From positions 1-48,717 of the forward strand of contig JAERMQ010000032.1 of the NCBI GenBank assembly GCA_016844745.1: a stretch of 48,717 nt of DNA, in the 5' to 3' direction. The notes under the pieces were generated by a model. The model searched no databases. It had not been told where the DNA came from and was given only the letters and a program-made list of their open reading frames with translations. Source of the stretch: Ignavibacteria bacterium. GTDB taxonomy: Bacteria > Bacteroidota > Ignavibacteria > Kapaibacteriales > UBA2268. A program made the translations under genes and the position numbers. Position 1 is the stretch's first letter. Every line of letters begins with the position of its first letter. Shown piece after piece: positions 43,501 to 48,717 of the stretch.

Positions 43501-45545
43501 GCTATTTTTTCCTCTTTGGATTTCCACGATAAGGAATAAATATCTATTCCAATATTATAATCTTTGCTTATACCTGTAAGTTTTATAATTCTAAGAATTT
43601 TTCCAAGCCCGCCAAAAGCGACACTTGAATCATCTGATGACCATGCGATTGAAAAAATGGTTGACTTAGGATTTATTGAATCATAATAAACCGGAATTTT
43701 ATTTGTAAAATCCCAAATTATTAAAATACCTTTATTATCACCGCTTGCAAGATATTTCCCGTCATGACTGAAAACCGATGCCATTACTTCGTTTTTATGA
43801 CCATTTAGAGTCGTTAAAAGTACACCTGTAGCGACATCCCAAATATTAATTGTATTACCGGTTCCGGCAATTATATATTTACCATCCGGACTCCAATCAA
43901 TAGAACGAACGATTCCGAAATTCGAATCCAGGGTTTTAGTAAAAATTCCTGAATATGTGTCCCAAATTTTTATTGTGTTGTCGTCACTACAGCTTGCTAA
44001 CCGTGTACCATTAGGTTCCCAGGCAATATCAAGGACTCCTCCGTTGTGACCTGATAACAACTTTAGTTTACTATAACTCGATGTGTTTGACTGTCTTATT
44101 CTCACTTTACAGAAATCAGAGGCTAAAATGGGTACTTTCCACAAGTAAGAAAATCCGGTCGCACATTGAGCAGCTTCAAGCCATGTTTTTTGATTATCGA
44201 GGCTATATTGAATTTTGACCGAATCTATCGGCAGAATACCTTCCCAGGTAATAGCCGTATCGGTTGCAGCAATTAATTTTTCATTTCCATTGGGGAAATT
44301 GAGTTTTAATGAGCCGATTCCGGATTTTTTATTAGGGAAACCCTTCATAATAAAAATTTCATTGTTCCTGCAGGAGTTTGTTTGAATCTTTATTGTTATG
44401 AAACCAAATATCGAATCTGAGGGATTAAAATCAATAATCACATTTATTGAAGAGTCTTTTTTTAAAGTAAATGTTGGTGAACCGTCGGGATATTTTAATT
44501 GTATTTCTCCGCCTGGAAAATAAAAATCTGTAATTCTAATACTATCATTTTTTGCTGTAAGCGTTATGGTTTTGCTACTTGATTGACCAGGCGGTATTTT
44601 TAGGTAATTCAAAGAATTTGATGGTGTAATCTGGAGATATGGAAGCATGTTATCATCAATAGAATATGACAACTCGCTTGGAAGCAAGTTAGTATTCTTA
44701 ATCGACAGATTAATTTTTCTCGATTTCCTGCACCCTTCTGTTATCCATTCAATGCTACAAGGTTCAAATCCTTGAGCAGTTTTAAGTATTGTTGCTAAAA
44801 TTTTATTTGCATCATCATAATTTGTCACATTCTCGAAGTAAAGCCCGTTGCTTCGCTGAGCAATTCTTTTTAAAATATCCGGCGCTTTGAGGTTGAGAGT
44901 TACGCAAAAAATACTTGCATTGAGAAGGTTAGCTTTCATAACAATGTTGTCTTCATCTCCCTGAGTAACTCCATCAGTTATGAACACAATAATTCTTTTA
45001 TATTTACCACGTTCTGCAATTGATAAAGCGCCCGTTGGTTTATTAAGCAATCCTGCATCATAATTTGTTCCTCCAACAGCCTTTAATCCTTGCACTGCTG
45101 CACTTAGTTTATTCTTGTCTGTCGTAAAATCACAGTTCAGATAGCTAATATCATTAAATGAAACTATTGCGGTTTCAGAACCGTTATTTGGCATAAAATT
45201 GATGTATGTCTGAGCAGCAGTTTTAGCTGCAATTAAGTTCGCATCCTGCATTGAACCGGATATATCAATTACTACTACTGTAGATATTGTATCAGGTTTG
45301 GTTTTTGAATCGCAATGAAAATTAAATGTACTTTTAGGAATTCCATCCTCGTTTAAATTTATATCTGACTGATTGAAATTGATTATCAAGTTACCGGATG
45401 AACCAATAGCATAGAAATTAGCTTTAATGATGGGGTAGTTATTGGTTTCTAAGGAATAGAATGATAGGAACTGAGCATTTGCTATATTAGTTAATATAGA
45501 AAGAATCAATAAAAATACCCTTATTTTTATCCTTGCTAACCTCAT
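40578..45545 (-). CDS. Giant T9SS surface protein with VWA, WD40 propeller and ASH repeats
   Basis: Encodes 1655 residues. The signal peptide is 1-24 (ending NIANA). A VWA domain at about 85-260 has an intact metal-ion site DISGS and the strand IIVFITDGV. An Ig-like region follows. A WD40 propeller lies at about 490-780, with repeats such as GHNGGVLDIAWEPNGTRLAS and WDVATGVLLTTLNGHKNEVM. At about 790-1480 there are several ASH/choice-of-anchor D repeats (each with a pattern such as MDFGQVVIGNSSTITKAVLI). The last 85 residues (about 1570-1655) are a T9SS type A sorting domain with SFPNPTTGKATIDFEL. VWA and propeller modules both mediate protein contacts, so an adhesive or scaffolding surface role is likely. 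The unusual combination is noted as a finding. Confidence 0.92.
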   Translation of the reverse strand: MRLARIKIRVFLLILSILTNIANAQFLSFYSLETNNYPIIKANFYAIGSSGNLIINFNQSDINLNEDGIPKSTFNFHCDSKTKPDTISTVVVIDISGSMQDANLIAAKTAAQTYINFMPNNGSETAIVSFNDISYLNCDFTTDKNKLSAAVQGLKAVGGTNYDAGLLNKPTGALSIAERGKYKRIIVFITDGVTQGDEDNIVMKANLLNASIFCVTLNLKAPDILKRIAQRSNGLYFENVTNYDDANKILATILKTAQGFEPCSIEWITEGCRKSRKINLSIKNTNLLPSELSYSIDDNMLPYLQITPSNSLNYLKIPPGQSSSKTITLTAKNDSIRITDFYFPGGEIQLKYPDGSPTFTLKKDSSINVIIDFNPSDSIFGFITIKIQTNSCRNNEIFIMKGFPNKKSGIGSLKLNFPNGNEKLIAATDTAITWEGILPIDSVKIQYSLDNQKTWLEAAQCATGFSYLWKVPILASDFCKVRIRQSNTSSYSKLKLLSGHNGGVLDIAWEPNGTRLASCSDDNTIKIWDTYSGIFTKTLDSNFGIVRSIDWSPDGKYIIAGTGNTINIWDVATGVLLTTLNGHKNEVMASVFSHDGKYLASGDNKGILIIWDFTNKIPVYYDSINPKSTIFSIAWSSDDSSVAFGGLGKILRIIKLTGISKDYNIGIDIYSLSWKSKEEKIAISGLLDSIIVLDLANDSIKKIKANSNYVQSVAWSPDGAILAAGTSYESIILFNGTSGQNIYTFYGHLDNVMKVSWNDDGNKLRIASASLDMNIEIWSPDDIPIDEPIIQQDISDDYWSILIPKIKSHDIDMGSVREGEKKDSVITDFLNNLGSVTCRIDSITLKGADEKDFSIISDPPPFSISAGIKKHVEFRFSPTIPGDKNAIITIFTPTDTITTKIKGTAKKKDIELTEQLMDFGQVVIGNSSTITKAVLINKSNTPTFIDSTVSKGPDTSQFQIISGGGGFMVSPNTSREVTVKFKPDEKKRTSGSILFYSGTNSPIILPLFGEGIEYGISFASLLAFPSIICTSSFTDTTISINNIGTNFINITSADIQQLGGNDFFLQKPFSPVTIPPNDSENFRIRFNPLIPGVKSAKFVFISNINNGDDIISTIDLVGRMEKLNFEFSSDTLDFGESDATSNLTATFSIINNGTLPVKWELKSISPEFRIDSIIPPGAIEKGGKSVIYSSFSSVNAGKYYYTLTMTDSCKNKDSIVLKAFVIPKQSFLDCAPVLAFPFRLCNFIKTDTVFIISNTGTKLLEIYSSTISGAAQSDFNLTARDTIRIQPGKQDSLLISFNPQSTGSKNTLLNIYTNASNATVGLIQIPVSGRYEKVQFSAIPDSLFFGEVEEDSTATTTFTLTNNSSIPIEWRSSTNLQNYLIKSIEPLTAQPGESSICTMTFKGGKADLDYFESITFIDTCKNSKQIKLNTNVYPSFSVLIYPGNICGNTGDTVDLPVYIQYSGSSTFTGISGFSSILKLPAEFLNPVGATPQGTIIQGFLNIPLIQPFQPIRDSLLQSFKFIIIKNIPDTCKIILDSIESIGRKIQINDTSSVFRTPCKGSGIIIGQTAQMKLYQSFPNPTTGKATIDFELFREINIELAVYNILGDKVGLLAAGAMKQGRYSVEYDTKILSIGYYFYVLSSDVGKITGKLEVMK

Positions 45546-45586
45546 AACTTAAATTTATAATTTTCCATAATATTTAACATAAAATT

Positions 45587-45594
45587 CAAACTTA
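45587..45594 (-). promoter_or_regulatory. Putative -7 promoter element TAAGTTTG for the giant surface protein
   Basis: The minus strand reads TAAGTTTG 41 bp before the start codon at 45545, matching TAnnTTTG. No -33 TTG at standard spacing was found. The rest of the 240-bp divergent gap to the flippase gene is A+T-rich with no other structure that I could see. Confidence 0.3.
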
Positions 45595-45714
45595 CTAAAA
45601 CAATAATAACGAACTTTGTTACAGATTTGTTTAATTTTTTTTATTTTTTTTGTTAAAAACTATTTAAACGCTATGAAAAATATCTTTTTCTGGGCTTAAA
45701 TCAACCGAATATAT

Positions 45715-45722
45715 TAATTTTG
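45715..45722 (+). promoter_or_regulatory. Putative -7 promoter element TAATTTTG for the flippase-glf operon
   Basis: TAATTTTG lies 63 bp before the flippase ATG and is followed by the same TAAT context seen upstream of the half-ClpB. No -33 TTG at standard spacing was found. Confidence 0.4.
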
Positions 45723-45785
45723 TAATTCATTTTTAAACTTAATTTTATAGGGTAGTATTTATGATGAGAAGAAAAGATTAGATAA

Positions 45786-47198
45786 ATGAGTTATACTGCA
45801 AGAAGGATTTTAAAAAATATGCTGTCGATGTCGGTGGCAGAAATTGCGAACAAAGGTATTGCAATTATAACTTTCATTTACCTGACAAGAATTCTTTCTC
45901 CCGAAGGATTTGGAATCCTTGGATTTGCCCAGTCCTTCACTACCTATTTCTATTTAATAGTCAATCTTGGCTTCGATACTGTTGGCATACGTGCCGTTTC
46001 GCAAAATAAAAACAACCTGCTTAAATATGTTAACGCTATTATCACCATAAGAACAATACTTTCTGTTATTTCCTTTGCTTTATTGATTGGTGTAACATTG
46101 CTTTTAAATAAACCTTATGAAGTAAAGTTTGCATTAATAATGATGGGTGTCGGCATGTTCGGGAACACCATTATACTAAATTGGGCATATCAGGGTTTGG
46201 AAAAAATGGAAATCATAGCTGTTAGGCAAGTGCTATTAAGTTTGTTGAATATGCTTGGAATTATAATTTTCGTTCAAAAACCGGAACATTTTATTATAGC
46301 TGCTTCTGTTATGAGTGCATCGAATATCCTCAATTCGGCTTGGGTATTGGTGCTTTTTGCAAAACAATTCGGGAAATTTCATTTTTATTATAACTACGAA
46401 TTTTTTAGAAATTTATTAAAGAGTTCCTTTACCATTGGGATGCTTTATTTTATCGTTATAATAAATAATCATTTAAGCACTTTAATTTTAGGATTGTTTC
46501 GTACTAATGTTGAAACGGGATATTATACGAGTGCATTTAAGATTATGTCGTTCATGGTTCTCCCATCCACAGTTCTTCAAAATGTATTTTTCCCAAATAT
46601 TACTCGAGCCCTGGATTTCGATGAAAGGAAAAGTATTTGTAACAAATACACAATACTTACCATCTTATCAGGTGCATTATTAGCGGCTCTAACCTATGTC
46701 AATGCAGATTTTCTTATATCTGTTAGCGGTAGGAATTATGCACCGGCAGCGCCTGTTTTGAGAATGCTTTCCTTTAATATCATGTTGACCTATTTATCTG
46801 TTGCCTTTTCCGTTCCATTAATTGCTTGGAACAAAGAAAAATGGGTTGTTAAAAGTCTTGCAATCGCTTGTATTTTTGGTTTAACAGCTAATTTGATTTT
46901 AATACCAAGATTGGGTATATATGGTTCTGCTACAGCTACCCTGCTCTCAGAATCAATCACTTTTCTCGGTTGCGCTTTTGGTTTTTATAAATCCATGAGA
47001 ATAACATATTTTACTAATTTTATTAAAGGGATTAGCATTGCCTGTGCTTCCGGATTTCTATCTTATTTTCTAACTTCTTTGGGTTTATACCCTGCAATCA
47101 GCATAATTATTGCAATTGGCATCTTTTCCGGAACCGTTCTTATAACTAAAATGATTACTATAGAACAATTAAAGAGAATACTGAAACGTGAAAGTTGA
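45786..47198 (+). CDS. Polysaccharide flippase (Wzx-like, MOP superfamily)
   Basis: Encodes 470 residues with about 12-14 membrane segments. The N-terminal SVAEIANKGIAIITFIYLTRILSPEGFGILGFAQSF pattern (residues about 15-50) is characteristic of Wzx/RfbX O-antigen and repeat-unit flippases, as is NLGFDTVGIRAVSQNK shortly after. Wzx moves undecaprenyl-linked sugar repeats across the inner membrane. It overlaps glf by 11 bp, and both should be in one operon leading right out of the window's coding part. It is likely the start of, or an isolated piece of, an O-antigen or exopolysaccharide locus, but no glycosyltransferase is present in this window. Confidence 0.92.
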   Translation: MSYTARRILKNMLSMSVAEIANKGIAIITFIYLTRILSPEGFGILGFAQSFTTYFYLIVNLGFDTVGIRAVSQNKNNLLKYVNAIITIRTILSVISFALLIGVTLLLNKPYEVKFALIMMGVGMFGNTIILNWAYQGLEKMEIIAVRQVLLSLLNMLGIIIFVQKPEHFIIAASVMSASNILNSAWVLVLFAKQFGKFHFYYNYEFFRNLLKSSFTIGMLYFIVIINNHLSTLILGLFRTNVETGYYTSAFKIMSFMVLPSTVLQNVFFPNITRALDFDERKSICNKYTILTILSGALLAALTYVNADFLISVSGRNYAPAAPVLRMLSFNIMLTYLSVAFSVPLIAWNKEKWVVKSLAIACIFGLTANLILIPRLGIYGSATATLLSESITFLGCAFGFYKSMRITYFTNFIKGISIACASGFLSYFLTSLGLYPAISIIIAIGIFSGTVLITKMITIEQLKRILKRES

Positions 47199-48315
47199 TT
47201 ATCTTATCGTTGGAGCCGGTCTTGCCGGATGTGTTATCGCTGAAAGAATAGCGACACAACTTAACAAAAGTGTTGTTATTATCGACAGACGAAGCCATCT
47301 GGCTGGTAATTGCTTCGATTATACTGATGATGCTGGTATAATCGTTCATAAATACGGACCTCATATATTTCATACTAATTCTAAGAAAGTATGGGACTAT
47401 CTTTCCGGTTTTACAGAGTGGCATCCTTATGAGCATAAAGTTCTCGGCGTTATTGATGGTAAAACAGTACCCGTGCCGTTCAACTTTAATTCAATCCGGA
47501 AGATGTTCCCCAAAGAATATGCTGAATTGTTAGAAGCCAAATTATTGGAAAAATATGAACTCAATTTAAAGATTCCCATATTAAAATTACTTGAAAATAC
47601 TGACCCCGACTTGCAGAATTTAGCTAAATATATATACGATAAAATATTTTTCGGGTACACCTATAAGCAATGGGGTGTTACTCCCGAAAAGCTCGACTAC
47701 TCGGTTACTTCAAGAGTACCCGTTTTGATTGGCTTCGACAACAGGTATTTCCAGGATACGTATCAGGCAATACCTGCCAAAGGCTATACTGAGATGTTCA
47801 GGAGATTGTTGGAAAGCAAGAATATTAAGCTGCAATTGAACTGTTCCTTTAATGATGCTAAAGATATAATTGAATTCGATAAGTTGATTTATACCGGAGC
47901 AATCGATGAATACTTCGATTTCGTCTTCGGCAGCCTCCCATATCGTAGCCTGAATTTCGATTTCAAAAATGTCGAACAGGAATATTTCCAGGAGACTGCA
48001 CAGGTAAATTATCCAAATGATTTTGACTACACCCGCATTACAGAGTTCAAGCATTTTCTGAATCAAAAGACATCCTCTACAACGATTGCTTACGAATTCC
48101 CTACAGCGTACGATATTGGCATTAACGAACCATATTATCCTATTCCTGCCGAAGCCAACAGGGAACTTTATGCAAAATATCTTGCAGAAGCTGAAAAATT
48201 ATCCGGCAGGGTATATTTCATCGGAAGATTGGCAAATTATATATATTATAATATGGACCAGATAGTCGGTGCAGCCCTGCAATTATTTGAAACGAAAATC
48301 TCAAAAAATTTGTAA
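47188..48315 (+). CDS. glf: UDP-galactopyranose mutase
   Basis: Encodes 375 residues and starts with GTG inside the end of the flippase gene, which keeps the FAD-binding start MKVDYLIVGAGLAGCVIAER intact. Further motifs are GNCFDYTDDAGIIVHKYGPH, HTNSKKVWDYL, the substrate-site FFGYTYKQWGVTPEKL and IGRLANYIYYNMDQIVGAAL at the C-terminus. Glf is a cytoplasmic flavoenzyme that interconverts UDP-galactopyranose and UDP-galactofuranose, so the surface glycan of this organism probably contains galactofuranose. It is coupled to the flippase by an 11-bp overlap. The gene is followed by about 400 bp of repeats. Confidence 0.97.
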   Translation: MKVDYLIVGAGLAGCVIAERIATQLNKSVVIIDRRSHLAGNCFDYTDDAGIIVHKYGPHIFHTNSKKVWDYLSGFTEWHPYEHKVLGVIDGKTVPVPFNFNSIRKMFPKEYAELLEAKLLEKYELNLKIPILKLLENTDPDLQNLAKYIYDKIFFGYTYKQWGVTPEKLDYSVTSRVPVLIGFDNRYFQDTYQAIPAKGYTEMFRRLLESKNIKLQLNCSFNDAKDIIEFDKLIYTGAIDEYFDFVFGSLPYRSLNFDFKNVEQEYFQETAQVNYPNDFDYTRITEFKHFLNQKTSSTTIAYEFPTAYDIGINEPYYPIPAEANRELYAKYLAEAEKLSGRVYFIGRLANYIYYNMDQIVGAALQLFETKISKNL

Positions 48316-48338
48316 TATTATTTCTACTTTTTTTTCAC

Positions 48339-48472
48339 ACTTTCCGAAAGTTTCCCTACTTTCGGAAAGTTTTCTATTTGAAACATTTTACTACATTTTA
48401 CTATTTTTTACTATGGAATTTTTGATTTTTTTTTAATTCAACTTTCCGAAAGTAGGGAAACTTTCTGAAAGT
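48339..48472. repeat. Nested inverted repeat of CTTTCCGAAAG units downstream of glf
   Basis: The segment 48339-48372 contains ACTTTCCGAAAGT and its reverse complement around a short spacer, so it is a hairpin by itself. A near-perfect reverse complement of the whole segment, with one base changed, lies at 48439-48472, 66 bp away. The two could pair with each other or fold separately. The first hairpin, 24 bp after the glf stop, may act as its terminator. This and the next two repeats make up the gene-free stretch 48316-48717 together with copy D. Confidence 0.9.
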
Positions 48473-48494
48473 ACAATTTACAAATTGCACCCAT

Positions 48495-48532
48495 TTTCTA
48501 CACTTTTCTACGCTTTTCTACACTTTTCTACG
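48495..48532. repeat. Short tandem repeat, 10-bp unit (CACTTTTCTA)
   Basis: Nearly four copies of a 10-bp unit CACTTTTCTA or CGCTTTTCTA. A similar degenerate ACATTTTACTA run lies earlier at about 48384-48415. No coding role is apparent. Confidence 0.85.
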
Positions 48533-48547
48533 GTTTTTAATTTTTTT

Positions 48548-48579
48548 TATCACATTTTCAAATTATCACATTTTCAAAT
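48548..48579. repeat. Direct repeat of 16 bp (TATCACATTTTCAAAT) x2
   Basis: Two perfect adjacent copies of a 16-bp unit in the gene-free stretch after glf. Confidence 0.9.
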
Positions 48580-48619
48580 TGGTAAATTTTTACTTTGTGC
48601 CCTCTTTGAAACCCTTAGG

Positions 48620-48717
48620 AGACTGTTGAAAAAGTCAGGAAGAATGTCATTCTGAACGAAGTGAAGAATCCAGAAGCCGCATTGGGACTGGATTCTTCAC
48701 TTCGTTCAGAATGACAT
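48620..48717. repeat. Dispersed palindromic repeat, copy D, cut by window end
   Basis: A perfect 30-bp inverted repeat, 48644-48673 and 48688-48717, with a 14-base loop and the same TGTCATTCTGAACGAAGTG core as copies A and B. To its left, 48614-48635 carries CCTTAGGAGACTGTTGAAAA, closely matching the outer arm of copy A read on the other strand. The right outer arm, if any, is beyond the window. Confidence 0.92.

Overview
This window is an A+T-rich bacterial chromosome segment from the Bacteroidota/Chlorobiota (FCB) group, most likely an Ignavibacteria- or Kapabacteria-like organism. The main reasons are: several very large secreted proteins ending in type IX secretion (T9SS) type A sorting domains; a TonB-dependent receptor with an N-terminal carboxypeptidase-regulatory-like domain; repeated upstream octamers of the form TAnnTTTG, the -7 element used by this phylum; and weak Shine-Dalgarno signals. 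The assignment is inference, because no rRNA or other phylogenetic marker was available to compare.

Layout. 1-5 kb: a heptamer tandem array, a small lipoprotein, a cobalamin riboswitch driving a beta-propeller lipoprotein that resembles the vitamin B12-binding BtuG type, then tsaE, glmM and an acidic unknown protein. 5-10.5 kb: housekeeping genes purH and folC (minus), then a short-chain dehydrogenase and lpxB (plus). 10.5-16.9 kb: a minus-strand unit of an OstA/LptA-like protein, a 1331-residue T9SS surface protein and an outer-membrane beta-barrel, closed by a terminator. 17-25.5 kb: three tandem paralogous T9SS proteins with an IgGFc-binding-like N-terminal region. 25.5-29.1 kb: a macrodomain protein, then a lipoprotein/TonB receptor pair. 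29.2-30.4 kb: a frameshifted eIF2B-like gene and gcvH. 30.6-33.9 kb: a ClpB that consists only of the middle domain and second ATPase domain, followed by a VWA-OmpA-SPOR lipoprotein. 34-37.6 kb: murD-ftsW and a DUF2279-like protein. 37.7-39.7 kb: a very A+T-rich two-gene module, an OLD/AAA15-type ATPase overlapping a TOPRIM-like protein, which is the best candidate for an undescribed (probably anti-phage) system. 39.7-48.3 kb: def, three different heptamer arrays, a 1655-residue VWA/WD40/ASH-repeat T9SS protein, and a flippase-glf pair that looks like the start of a surface polysaccharide locus.

How it fits together. Much of the window serves the cell envelope: peptidoglycan precursors (glmM, murD, ftsW), lipid A (lpxB), an OstA/LptA-like protein, surface glycans (flippase, glf), outer-membrane uptake (TonB receptor, BtuG-like protein) and T9SS-exported surface proteins. 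Four copies of an approximately 75-80 bp palindromic repeat lie in gene-free gaps; two show outer arms that suggest a miniature transposable element. All arrays and hairpins are intergenic. No tRNA, rRNA, CRISPR array, transposase or integrase was seen.
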